Shown here: positions 1 through 11,818 of the stretch, piece after piece
How the letters are laid out: every line of letters starts with the position of its first letter
Numbering within the stretch: the first letter of the stretch is position 1
NCBI GenBank assembly: GCA_034766995.1
Contig: CM068317.1
Coordinates: forward strand, 23,451,001 to 23,515,000
From: Acanthacorydalis orientalis
Lineage: Eukaryota; Arthropoda; Insecta; Megaloptera; Corydalidae
Direction: 5' to 3'
Length of the DNA stretch: 64,000 bases
Translations under genes and position numbers: made by a program
Notes under the pieces: model-generated
Databases searched by the model: none
The model's input: only the letters and a program-made list of their open reading frames with translations
What the model was told of the DNA's origin: nothing

Positions 1-73
1 GTAGAAAGTATTGATTTTTATTTGATTTAGAATGTTCAGGTCCCGATAGAGATTACTCTGCTCTTAATACACT

Positions 74-134
<61 letters not shown>

Positions 135-1067
135 TTATTTAAATATACATATATAAGTAGTCTATTTTTAATAATTTACAATCATCATTTATCGAATATA
201 CTATTGAATGATATTTAAAATAAAAACATTAATAAGAGAATTTTTTGCTGGATTTTTATTAATATTTTTTAACTATCGCCATATGTAAGTGTACTGATTT
301 TAAAAGTTAAATATCTATGATTAATATGTAATGTATATATGTATGTAATGTGTGTATGTTATGTATGTATGGACAGATAGATGGATATAGATATACTAAT
401 ATAAATAAATAATTATCACGAATAGTTAAAAAAAGTCAAATTAAATCAAATGTTTATATATATATATATAATATTCACTCCATTTTTATTATGCAATTTG
501 AAAATTATATAAGATTTTATTTTTAGTTTAATTTTTTTCGTGTATAAATATAATAGAAAGTGTTATTAATATATATTTATAAAAGTTCACAATTAGACAG
601 CAACGTTTTTAAATATCGCAGTTTTCATTTAAAAAAAGTAATTTATTCTAATTTTATTCGTAAGTAAAATTATTTTTCTTTAATTAGTAGAACATTATTA
701 ACGAAACATAAGGAGAAATGATTATTAATGTAACAAAATGAGTAACGATGAGAGTTGAATTTGTAATACGAAAGAGTGAATATTTGATTTAATAATGATT
801 ACAAGACAATTGTTCGAATAATTTCACTAATTGTAATCAGCGCAAATATATCTGAATAATACATTATTATTGTTGTACTTCTTATTAATAATTAAAGAAA
901 GTGGTTTTATATTTCCTTTGATTTTCATTATAAAGAATATTACATAAATTTTAATTTTTGTAGTCTTTTACTTACGCTATATAGTGTATACATAACGTTT
1001 AAACATATCTTCTTTTAGTAATTATTTACTTTTCCTAGACGTTCACTATTTGAGAAGATTAACAACA
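1..1067. other. AT-rich intergenic DNA, no gene seen
   Basis: Contains a (CA)n-(TA)n microsatellite at about 70-130 and a short one at 457-470. No coding signal or recognised repeat otherwise. Confidence 0.6.
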
Positions 1068-1069
1068 TA

Positions 1070-1991
1070 CGAGGTCAGACAATTAAGTAATGCGACAAAA
1101 TTCAAAAATCGAGTATATTTAAAAATTAAGGTACATCGCTGCGATCCCCTTCAAAGTAGTCCCCTCCCGCATCTATACACTTATTCCAGCGAGTTTTCCA
1201 GTTTTCGTAACAATTCTGGAACACTTCTTGTAGGACCTCTCCGAGTACCCTCGTCACAGATTCTTGGATATCTTCAACGGAGTCAAAATGTCGACCTTTG
1301 ACGAATTTTTTCATATGGGGGAATAGGAAAAAGTCGCAGGGTGACATGTCCGCTGAATAGGGCGGTTGTAGTAACGTTGCGATGCCTTTAGACGCCAAAA
1401 ACTGAGAGACACTGAACGCACTGTGACAGGGAGCATTGTCGTGATGCAGAACCCAAGTCTTCGCGATCTCTGGACGCACTCTGAGCACCCTTTTTCGTAA
1501 TTTTTCGAGCACATTGCGGTAGAATACTTGATTTACGGTTTGTCCAGGTGGTACGAACTCTTTGTGAACCACCCCTTTGCTGTCGAAGAAGCAAATCAAC
1601 ATGGTTTTCACTTTGGACTTGCTCATTCTCGCCTTCTTTGGCCTTGGTGCTCCAGGGGACAGCCACTGTTGGCTTTGTCGTTTAGTTTCGGGGTCATATT
1701 GAAAGAACCAACTTTCATCATCAGTAATAACTCGATCGAGAAGAGTAGGATCACTTTCAACCTGCTCGAGACAATCTTGAGCGATGTTCATTCGGTGGGC
1801 TTCGTGACATGCACTACTCGCGCGTTGTTACAAAACACTAAACAGCTGGCGAAGAAATGATCGTACGAGGGTGGTCAAGATCTCAATCGAGAGAGTAGGG
1901 ATCTGTTATTACGGTGGCGGAGTTACAGGTTCGCAGTGTTACCACAGGCCGAGAAAAAAAATCGGTCGCATTACTTAATTGTCTGACCTCG
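1070..1991 (-). mobile_element. mariner copy A1, internal-deletion derivative
   Basis: A 922-bp element with terminal inverted repeats starting CGAGGTCAGACAATTAAGTA and a TA duplication on each side (1068-1069, 1992-1993). The minus strand at 1126-1791 keeps an uninterrupted 221-residue catalytic half of a mariner transposase: DDESWFFQYD, LHHDNAPCHSA, YSADMSPCDFFLFP (D34D spacing), then a normal C-terminus. The N-terminal helix-turn-helix region is missing, removed by a deletion that fuses the 5'UTR to MNIAQDCLEQ. It is therefore non-autonomous. The same junction occurs in the copy at 47397. Confidence 0.92.
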
Positions 1992-1993
1992 TA

Positions 1994-2470
1994 TAACCAG
2001 AACACAAACCATCACCTGAAAATGACTGTTGTCGAGGTCTCATACCTCCTAGGTACGGTTTTCAATATTAAGATGACAGTACAAAGATGTCCCAATACCT
2101 CAAATACGTGAAAAAGAGTGATTATTTATGTTCTAACAAATTATTTTTCCTACTTACAAACTAAACGTTTTTTTCCCTTATCAATATGATTTTTAATTGA
2201 TTATTAAAAATCAGTGCCTTTTAACTGATAAGCCACGGTCCCTACATTGGACTGTGAAAGAATATTCATAGCCTTGTACAACAAACTGATTTCATTATTT
2301 ATTGTAATTCTTTATTCGCATGTGTTTCAAAATATTTCTAATGAGAAATTGCAGAAAATGATATAATCACAATTTGAACATCTGTAAATATTGCAATAGT
2401 TAATATTTTTTAGTTTCCAATATTAAGAAATAACAAATAAATTAACCCTTTTGTGTATAGGTGCCAAACA
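1994..2470. other. AT-rich spacer, no feature seen
   Basis: No coding signal. A lone TIR-like fragment of the cecropia-type mariner follows at 2480-2530. Confidence 0.5.
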
Positions 2471-2479
2471 TGCTGATTT

Positions 2480-2530
2480 TATTAGATTGGTAGAAAAATA
2501 ATTGCGGTTTATATCCTTCAATTTAAAATA
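2480..2530 (-). mobile_element. solo end of cecropia-like mariner MITE
   Basis: Shares GGTAGAAAAATAATTGCGGT and about 20 further bases with the left end of the element at 2971, then diverges. A truncated relic. Confidence 0.55.
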
Positions 2531-2970
2531 CTTTTCTTTCCTTTTTGATATTATTCTAATAAAAGAGATTTTGTTAACTTATTCGTTCAATTTTAATAAA
2601 ACCATTTGTTTTAACACTAAAAAAATATTTCATCTGTAAGTACTTATATGATAAAATAATTTTCATGTATAATTTTTATATGATTATGTGGCATAATTTT
2701 GAAACCAATCCTTTTTTCTCAATGAATGAAAACTATGTGAAATTTTATAATCACATATTATTATTTTTTACTATGTATAAATAAAGAAAATTAATGATGA
2801 CTGAAAAAATATTTGCGTAGAATATGTACAATAATTTTTACACAAAACGCAAATATTTTAACAATGATTAGATATTAACAACAAGTGATTAATAAATAAC
2901 CTTTTTATTTTTCAATTTATCGATTTTAAGATTTTCTTTTTTGTTAAATAAATTCATAACCGTAGAAATA

Positions 2971-3531
2971 TTAGGCTGGTAGAAAAATAATTGCGGTTTA
3001 TAACCTTCAAAATCCATTTTTAAATACATTTTTAATTTATGTGGTTTTAAGTTGTTCAGAACTGTTGGATGACAAACGCCTAACTTTTGTCCAAGCTCTG
3101 GAATTGTGTGTGGTTCTGATTCAACTAATGCCCTCGTTATGAACTGAAAAAGAACGCCCGCGGCCTTCTTCATCTTCAAGGCTCTTGTCTCCAGTACAAA
3201 ATTTTTGGAACCGCCATTGCACAATTGCACGTTCCTTAACAGTACCCACATCAAAAGCATCATTTAGTTTATGAGCAGTTTTTGCAGTTTTACCGCCCGT
3301 TTTGAGCTTATACAAAAAAATTCTCTCATTTACTTCTTTTCCGTCTTTAATTCAATACCTCAATTTGTAGCAAAATTAATAATAAAAGCAAAGTCAATGT
3401 TACTAAAATGCAGACCGAAAAATGGACTTAAAATGATATTAACATGAACACAATTAATGGAAATTTCATTGAGAAAAATTAAAGTGAGAATTATTAAAAC
3501 AAAAACCACAATTATTTGTCTAGCAACATAA
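2971..3531 (-). mobile_element. cecropia-like mariner derivative F2 (HTH region only)
   Basis: A roughly 560-bp element with ends like TTAGGYTGGTAGAAAAATAA at a TA site. The minus strand encodes, in two frames, only the transposase N-terminus: a motif like the mariner first helix (KLNDAFDVGTVKERAIVQW), KFCTGDKSLEDEEGRGR, and a second helix-turn-helix ending LGVCHPTVLNNL. The catalytic domain is deleted, and the coding stub runs straight into the 3' terminal repeat. Related copies lie at 39406, 49596 and 36676, all missing the same region. Confidence 0.8.
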
Positions 3532-3534
3532 TAA

Positions 3535-4710
3535 TTATTGCTTATGTGCATTTTAATATTGATACCGTCTTAGAGAAGTAAGAGCAGAAAAATTCATATG
3601 AAATGAAATTCATTTCACAAATTTCACATCATATAATATTCATGCGAGTGAAAACTCATTTATGAAATTGAATTTAGAGACAGTAACAAAAGCGTGAATT
3701 AACACAGTAAAAAAAACGTGAATCAGAAATTAAATGTGAATTGATTAGTGCAGCTAGAAGAGGTCAGTGAAATATTCACTTCTCTAAACATTTAATGTGG
3801 CGATTAAAATCAGAAATTGAGTCTTATTTTTTAAGAATTTAAAAAGCTTTATATAAATGTTAATATATTTAAAATTATTCAGAAAAGGTTTATATAGTGA
3901 ATAAAAATATAATACAATTCTTATCAATAAATTATTTATTCAAGAAGGAAAAAATTAAAAATCTTAGTATTCTTCTATCTGCAATTGACAAACAATAATT
4001 TTAGCCTTCCCTATAATATTCTTCATCATTAAGTGGATTTCATATCTTAAAATTAAAAGTTTTAGTTATTGAATAATAAATTAATCTAAATGAAGAAATG
4101 TTAAATCGGGGAAAAATAAAACATAATTAATAAGATATATTTACTTTTTCTAAAATATTTTTTTGATTAAAATCTAGTTAAAAATAATGTATCACCTAGT
4201 GCTACATTTGCAATATTTGTATATCTGAACGTAAAAAAGGTTAACAAATCTATGTATAGAAAAATTAATATTTTTAAAATTCCATACATGATAAATTACT
4301 AAACCAACATATAGAAATAGTAAATTTTTAAATAATACATATAATAATAAATGAAAATAAGTGAATATAAGTAATCGTTTTGATCAAATATTTATTGTTG
4401 ATCCAAATTGATTTTATGTAATTAATTCAATATTTTTAAAATCAGATTCAAAATTTAGTTCAATTTGAGTCATAAATGCAATCAAACAACCAATTAATTA
4501 CTAAATTAAACTAACTAAACTTTCTTTTAACAAAGATCTAATAAATGTTCTGTGATCAACGTTGATGAATGAATTGAAACTGACACAGTACTAAGATTTG
4601 CTTATAGAAGGGTGAGGTTTTGTAAGCTCGTAGAGACAAGTGCTTATAAAATATTTTAAAATAAATATAATTTAAGGGTTTGCATTTTTGCACTGGACTG
4701 ACATTCATGT
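3535..4710. other. AT-rich spacer, no gene seen
   Basis: Very AT-rich, with no ORF longer than chance and no recognised repeat. Confidence 0.5.
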
Positions 4711-4712
4711 AT

Positions 4713-5570
4713 TAGGTTCGTATAAAAATAATTGCGGGTTTTATCATTTTAAGTTTGGCGCCGATTTTTCTAGTTACCGTCATCTTTTGTTATAGCCATG
4801 TGATATATCATTGTAAACAATGAAATTAGCACTACTGATTTCATATTATGTCTATTGTTTTAATTCTTTAGGATTGTTGAATGCAACTTCTTAAATTAGT
4901 CATGGAAAAAAGAAAATTTGCGATTTTGTGTTAAGAGTTTAAATTGGGACATAAACAGAAACTGCTCGAAATATCAAATTTGTTTTTGACGAAGAGTTAG
5001 TTAGTGAACGTATAGCTTAATACTGGTTCCAAAAATTTCTTAAGCGAATTGATAGTCTTGATGTTGAGAAAGTTTGTGGACGTCCTTCAGCTATAGACAA
5101 TAATGATTAAGAATCATTATTGAAGCGGGTCTAGGTAAAATAACTCGAGAAGTGGCAGAAGAACTCAATGTTGATCATTCAACAGTTGTTCGACATTTGA
5201 GCCTAATTCGAAAAACAAAAAAGCTGGATAAATGGGTGCCGTATGAACTAAATGAACATCGAGCAAGTCTTCTCAGCGGTTCTTTTGTATAACAAAAATG
5301 ATCTTTTTCTTGACTGAATTTGAGTAATTTCTTGATTTTTGAAGTTTTTCAAAGATCAAGCATCAGCTGAAAGCCCTTTCGATGAACTTGTTTATTGCAG
5401 GACTTCAGAATTCTATCTTGTAGGAATAAACAAACTTGTTTCCCATTGGAAGAAATGTGTACAAGCCAGTGGTATTTATTTTGAACAATAAATTAATTTT
5501 TAACTGATATATTTATATTCGTATTTATACTCGATACGTAAAAACCGTAATTATTTTTGCACCAACCTAA
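4713..5570 (+). mobile_element. cecropia-subfamily mariner G1, internally deleted
   Basis: The ends TTAGGTTCGTATAAAAATAA and (as reverse complement) TTAGGTTGGTGCAAAAATAA resemble the human Hsmar1 terminal repeats. The plus strand keeps, with frameshifts, N-terminal motifs including the helix-turn-helix VAEELNVDHSTVVRHL and DKWVPYELNEH, then jumps to the C-terminal KLVSHWKKCVQASGIYFEQ. The catalytic core is gone. Total length is about 860 bp against roughly 1.3 kb for a whole mariner. Confidence 0.82.
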
Positions 5571-5817
5571 TATTTTAAAAATATTTGTGCGATACTCAAG
5601 TATAAGAATTTTTTTTATATGTTTTAAATGTTCAGTTGTTAGAGGATTAGTTGAAAGTATTTGACATTCCTTGGGACTTTAATATCAGTTTACAGAAACT
5701 CAACATTTAAAAATCAAGCTATGATATTGTGATTAAATCTTATTTGGTTATTATTGTGTATATTATATTTTATTTCATCTTTTAGTGTACAATATTTTTT
5801 AATTTTTCATATTTGAT

Positions 5818-6742
5818 GAGGAGGAGAGGGGTCGTGGACGTCCTTCAGATAAAGTCAATAATGATTTAAGAACCATTATTGAAGCGGATCCACGTAAAAA
5901 AACTCGAGAGGTGGTAGGAGAACTCAATGTTGATCATTCAACATTGTTCGACATTTGAACCTAATTGGAAAAACAAAAAAGCTAGATGAATGAGTTTCTA
6001 ATGAACTAAACGAACATCAAGTAATTCGGTGATAGGAAGTTTTCTCTGAGCTTTTTTTGCGTAAAAAAATAATCCTTTTCTTGATCGCATCGTCACATGT
6101 GATGAAAGGTGGATTCTTTACAACAATCCGAAACGTTAATCACAGTGGCTAGACAGAGGAGAAGCACCAACACAATTTACTAAACTGAATTTTTATGAAG
6201 AAAAGATTATGGTCAATGTTTGGTAGTCGGAAAGTGGCATCATTCACTACTTCTTCATAAATCCTGGTGAAACAATAACAGCAGAAAAATATTGTCAAGA
6301 AATTGAAAAAAATGCATGAGAAGTTATATCGTTTACAGCCAGTATTGGTCAATCGAAAAGGACTAATTTTTCCTAAAGACAAACCCCGACCGCAAAGCTC
6401 ACAAATGACTAAATTAAATGAATTGGGTTATGAAACCTTACCTCGCCCAATTTATTCTCCGGACCTATCTCCGACAGATAATCATTTTTTTAAACATTTG
6501 ATTAATTTCGCACGAGAGAAAGTTTTCAAAGATCAAGCATCAGCTCAATGCGTTTTCCATGAATTCAGTAATTTCAGGACTCCAGAATTATATTTTGTGA
6601 GAATAAACAAACTTGTTTCCGGTTAGGAGAAATGTGTGCAGGCCAACGGTTTTTATTTTGATTAATGAATATAATTTTTAACTGATATACGGATCTTTAT
6701 ACTCGATACGTAATAACCGCGATTATTTTTGTACCAGCCTTA
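5818..6742 (+). mobile_element. cecropia-subfamily mariner G2, 5'-truncated and degenerate
   Basis: Starts inside the transposase gene (RGRGRPSD-like coding) and runs to the 3' terminal repeat at 6742. It retains the catalytic half in broken frames: IVTCDERW, QWLDRGEAPTQF, VNRKGLIFPKDKPRPQSSQ, YSPDLSPTDNHFFKHL, then KCVQANGFYFD. In-frame residues resemble the SETMAR/Hsmar1 transposase. Several stops and frameshifts make it inactive. Confidence 0.85.
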
Positions 6743-6763
6743 TATAATAGACGGGAACTTTGA

Positions 6764-7415
6764 TGGTTGGTTGGTTATTGGGGATTTAGGGCGCATCGAC
6801 AACAGAGGTCATTAGCGTCCGAACAAAAATTATAAATTAAAAACACACCCCGTTTGCGCACTTGCATTCGAGTCACCCCTTAATTCGAAACACTAATGTA
6901 TGTGTGCCAAACGCTTAAGAATATTTCATTAAAACAATATTTCTCTAAATGAGAGATAAAGATAAAACAAAACACATGTGAATGAACTGGACTGTAAAAA
7001 TACCTAATCTTGATTGGACAATACGTATAAATATAATAAAAAGAGATGAACTCTTGAGGACAGTAAAACATTTAAAATACTGTGATCTGATATTAGGATT
7101 CACAGGTTTTTTCGTGAAGAACACTTTAAAATAAGCCCGATGGCTTGACATGTATGACGACACAACATGTTAAAATATATCAAGATTGGGAAAAACACTA
7201 AATCATGCTAAAAAGTCCAGTCTCCTTTACGAAAGTCAAAATGCGATCTGCGGCGTCGTTGTCGTCCCCTAAAATTATGGAGATGTCCCCCGACAAACCC
7301 AGACGATTCCTAATCCTCGCATAACGATCGCATCGTGTTAAAAGCTGTGACACCGTCAGAGTAGTGCCACACGTGTCACACATCGGCTGGCCTTCCTTTT
7401 TCAAGATAAAAGAGT
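6764..7415 (-). mobile_element. 5'-truncated non-LTR retrotransposon with 14-bp target duplication
   Basis: The minus strand at 7204-7415 encodes the end of a LINE ORF2: KKEGQPMCDTCGTTLTVSQL, then LTRCDRYARIRNRLGLSGD, a cysteine-rich CX2C zinc-knuckle-like motif as found at the C-termini of I/R1/Jockey-type elements (the usual His is Gln here). It ends at a stop near 7204 and is followed by a 3'UTR down to 6764. The 14-mer GACGGGAACTTTGA occurs at 6750-6763 and 7416-7429, an exact target-site duplication. Clade is uncertain. Confidence 0.78.
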
Positions 7416-7429
7416 GACGGGAACTTTGA

Positions 7430-9390
7430 CATATAAAGCTGTTAGTAAAGATAAAAAATAATATTAATTTACTTCTTCTACAAATAAGTTCTAGGAAATT
7501 TATTGTTTTAGTTATCAGAAAGATCATAAGAATATTTTTTTTAATGCAAAGGAAATTAAAATTCGAGTTTGTCAAAACAAAAATGTTGTTACAAGTTTTG
7601 ATTTATCTTTCTAGATAATTAAAAATTGTAAATTTTTAACTTAGTATGAATAACAAAAATCTAAATGAAATTATTGTGACGATCTATATTAATCTAAAAT
7701 CAAATAGACATTTCAAAGTTCGCATATTGTGTATATTAAAATTTAGGGAATATTTAATTTTAATATCGAGTACAACGAACTCTAAAGAATGAGTTGAAAG
7801 AGACTATCCTGTGCTCAATATGAATAATTGAATACGATGACCTAAAAAATAGACAAACAACGATTGAAAAACGATTTCACAACGATAATAAAGTAATATT
7901 TGCAAACAATGTACGCCCGATTACATATTTATTAAGTAAATACTATATAATGTTTATAGGTATAAAAAAGTATATTTAAACATCGATTAAGTTATTCGAC
8001 AATTGACCAAAATACATTACGAATTCATTAATTAATAAATTAATAATGCGTCGATTACAATTAATTCTCAGGCTACATACTTTTACTTTTACTATGATTT
8101 TTCAGTTGTTGAAAAGAGACTTGAAATTATGTAAAAGGAGGTTTTTTTTACTTAACATTCTCTGAAGTAAATGTATATATATATATATGTATATGTATGT
8201 GTGTATATATATATATATATATATGTATACAAATGCTATCAGATTGAACAATTCTTATAAACAAGTGTTATTTATGCGTTATTTGTTTGAAGCTGTTTAC
8301 TGATTAGGCTATCATTACTTATTTGTTTCACTATAAAGTATATTTTCGTAAAGCGTACTCATTAATAAAATGTCATAATAATTAAAATATATGTACATTT
8401 CCAAATACATTAATATACATAAATAAAAAAAAAACGTAAATTCAAAGCGAGTAACTAATTATTCCAAAATCGCAAATAATCAATTAGTCAATTATTTTAC
8501 AAAAAATAAACATTGATCCAAACAATTAACTCGTTTATATCTTTGCGTGAAAGATTATTTATGTAATAAATTAAATAATAACGAGTTTATCTACTTATGT
8601 TGGATGTATAAAAATAAGGAAAAACATTCTTCATGAACATACAAATTTCTATTTATTTTTGAAAGATGATGCAAATAATTTATGGATTTTTTTATATTTC
8701 ATTTTCATAAATATATACAAAAATGCACAGTTCAAAATTATATTACAAACGAATCGGATGGCTGGGATTAATAGTATGTCACGAAATGTCAAAATTTTAA
8801 AAGAATATTAAAAATATCTCAAATATAATTCTTGTTTTGTGTGTATTTTTTGTATTGGTAATTGACAAATTGATTAACTAATGATTTTGTTCTTTTCACG
8901 CCTCAAATGATTTCTATTACAGAGTTTTTTTTTTAAAAAAGAGAATGTATCAAAAACTGGTTTATGATGATTGAATTTTGAACTATTCAGATATATTCAA
9001 TCAATATTCTGAATAATGTGGTAAATAATTTCAATTTTGTGGTGTATATTTTATCACAATATACAAGTTCTTTTTTTCTATGAAATAATGAGAATTTTTT
9101 TATGAGTTTTTATCTTTAAAACCACTGTTTTCTGAGAAAATAATACCTCAATAAATTGCAAATGAATTATTTTTTCAGAGCAAACATTTTTTTAATCAAA
9201 AATTTGTATGTAACATTTTTGATTGTTTTTTTAATATAGCAACTGAAAAATCTGAAAGATTTTCCTCGTCCTTAAAAAATCTTTTTAAATTTAATAAAAT
9301 ATTTTTATCAGTATAAAAATATCAAGACATTTTGTATTAAACATTCCCCAGTTTCATATAAATATTGTTCCAATTATCAAATAATGAAAT
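7430..9390. other. AT-rich intergenic DNA, no gene seen
   Basis: Only short TA/TG microsatellites, at 8172-8225. No coding signal or recognised element. Confidence 0.5.
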
Positions 9391-9394
9391 TAAT

Positions 9395-9715
9395 AAAAGA
9401 CTGCTTTTGGAAGCATTCTGGAGCTCTCCTGACTGAACTGCAAGAAGCAGCCTTGTTGCTGTTGTGAAGAGGTTGGTATGAAGAAGAGCTCCACTTGATC
9501 GAAAAATCTTAACTCATGTTACAAAAAGGTTTCAGTGAGGAGAGTCATGAGACTCGGTGCTTAGTATTTGCATTACGGAATTTATTTTATAATTTTTAAG
9601 TTTTCTCTGTATGGTTAAACCTACCAATATTCAAAGAATATTACAGTACATCTCCTTGAAATCCCGTTCGCACCTTCTCGCCGCTTTGAGGCAGTGAAGT
9701 AGGAAATTGGGGAAG
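9395..9715. other. less AT-rich unidentified stretch
   Basis: Base composition is more even than its surroundings, for example at 9410-9510 and 9655-9715, and the stretch ends at a (TA)n tract (9718-9753). No ORF or family recognised; possibly an old retroelement tail. Confidence 0.3.
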
Positions 9716-9758
<43 letters not shown>

Positions 9759-9798
9759 ATAATCATTACATTAAATTTATTTACTTATGTCAGGTATT

Positions 9799-10309
9799 AT
9801 TAGGTATACAATCTAATTCTGTGTCTTTAAATTGAATCAACCATAACTGTTTTAATTGAAAATATTTTCTAGACATTTTAGTATCTTTAAGTACCAACCT
9901 TAATATTTGGAACCACTATATAGTTTGGCCAAATAGTTGACATAACCTCATAAATACCGAATGAACACGATGATATCCGAAAAGCAGCATATTAAGCACT
10001 GCACAATCTTCAAATTCCAGTTGAAAAAAATGCTTCACGCAAGAATGGTTTTTGAAATCTGAAAGAAGTCGTTTTAACGCATATAACATGCAAAAAAATG
10101 CTTAAATAATGGAAAAGGTCTGAAAATGCATTACGACTTCATCGATTCAAAGTCGCGATCTTTTTTCGACAAGGGGTTGGCCAGTTACCTGATAGATAGA
10201 GTAAAGTTATATAAAACAATGAAGAATATTTTGTGTATTGAAATGTGTTCCATTTTGCCTAAACATTCATTTTTATAAATAAGGCACCGATTTGATTTTT
10301 AGACCGAAT
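9799..10309 (+). mobile_element. mariner-derived MITE, family H copy 1
   Basis: About 510 bp with ends like TTAGGTRTACAAWYTAATTC. The plus strand shows decayed coding for the start of a mariner transposase (SEKQHIKHCTIF-like, QLKKMLHARM) fused to the very end (STRGWPVT and FFRQGIHHL-type in related copies), so the middle of the gene is deleted. Other copies lie at 40121, 46192 (minus) and 53901. Confidence 0.68.
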
Positions 10310-11105
10310 AGTTTCAAATTAAATTCCCCTCAGGTCTATCTTAAGTTAACATTTTATTATTATTTAATTAAATTAAATCATATAAACTGTCACAAATAAC
10401 ATGATTTTAACGTATTTTCTAATTGAAGTAACTAATAAATGTTATCTAATCAGCATATTCCTACTTTATTGAAATAATCTGTGTAAAAATCTATTTTAAA
10501 ATATACAGTTTGAAAAAATAATGTAATTACAATAGTGAATTAGTTTACTTTTTCAGAACATTAACTAATCAAAAGTTGACATAACAAAGTTTGTGAAAAA
10601 AGGTTAAATGAGAGTAATGTCTCGCGATCAAGTAAAAATCTAAAAACAATGCTTTTTTACTGTTTCAGTCTCTTCATATGAAAAAAATCAGATGACTTTT
10701 TATAAGTACATAACAGATTAAATACTTGAAAAGGTTTATACGCAAAACAAACCGTCATTTAGCAATATATATATATATATAGAATATTTTTTACATATTG
10801 TAATTAAAAACACTGAAATGCTTCTGAATAACGGATACTTATTAAGTAATTATTAGTTTGCATCAATAATTTATACTTGAACTTCGATGTAGTACACATT
10901 TAATATAGTTGTAATGCGAAATTATTACCGAATTATATTTCTACGTGACTTTTAGCAGATAACTATTGGCCTACACTCATTTATAAAATAGTTTTGCATA
11001 GACTGGTTGCTACGGAAGTAATCAGATGTCTTGTTAGAGTGTGCTATTGACCTTTAATATAGAATTATGAAACGAAAAAAATTTGAATATATATATACAT
11101 ATACA

Positions 11106-11155
<50 letters not shown>

Positions 11156-11440
11156 CTTAAATAAATTTTTGATTTATAATAATAATATTATTTTGTAAGT
11201 TGTAGAGGAATTTAAATGTTTAAATTTTCAACGATGTAGAGTACAGTTAACTCCTCGACGTACGAATTAATTGAACTTCGATATGACACAAATACTATTT
11301 ATTTTTTAGCTTAACATTTGTGTAAGCTTAACAAAGAAAAGAATATTTATACATTTCTCAATATTATAATTCAATACCGATAACCAAAATTAATGAAGAT
11401 ATTAAATAATAGATGATAATTAAATAACAAATTCAACAAT
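10310..11440. other. AT-rich intergenic DNA with (TA)n tracts
   Basis: Contains microsatellites at about 10762-10780 and 11088-11152. No gene recognised. Confidence 0.5.
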
Positions 11441-11742
11441 AATTCGATTGTCCTGTAGAGTATGACGCTTTTCGAAACACTCCGGTAAACGCAGTAATGG
11501 AGGCATTTGACATTTTTTATACTTCCACTCATTGTATTATTTTTTGAAAATACGTGACATCTCTTTGCAGGATGTTGCTTTTTACCAACGGAAGGTATAT
11601 GTTCAGGAAAATGTGCCCAATTTTTTGATTGTAGCCGAATTGCGCACTCACTTTTCGAAAGTGTACCGCGTGCCGGATAGTCAAGTCGAGACAAGTTACA
11701 TAGCATTGAATGTTGCTAATAACAAACATCCTCACTTTCCTA
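11440..11742. other. unidentified stretch of more even composition
   Basis: Open on the plus strand from about 11532 to 11793 (87 codons, including FYQRKVYVQENVPNFLIVAE) and partly open on the minus strand. It could be an exon or transposon relic; no family recognised. Its last part is copied on the far side of the mariner at 11819. Confidence 0.3.
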
Positions 11743-11814
11743 TAAATTCAAAACAGACATGTTACAGGGCTCGTTTTTATGGTTCACAACTTTGACACTG
11801 AATATATGTATATA
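11743..11814 (+). repeat. 72-bp direct repeat, left copy
   Basis: Identical, base for base, to 12752-12823 on the other side of the mariner at 11819-12751. Mariner itself duplicates only TA, so this is an extra duplication. Confidence 0.95.
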
Positions 11815-11818
11815 AGTA

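Noticed and set aside
1528..1860. 110-codon plus-strand frame, repeated at 12293-12003 and 47860-47528 on the minus strand
   Set aside because: Antisense shadow of the mariner A transposase in all three copies.
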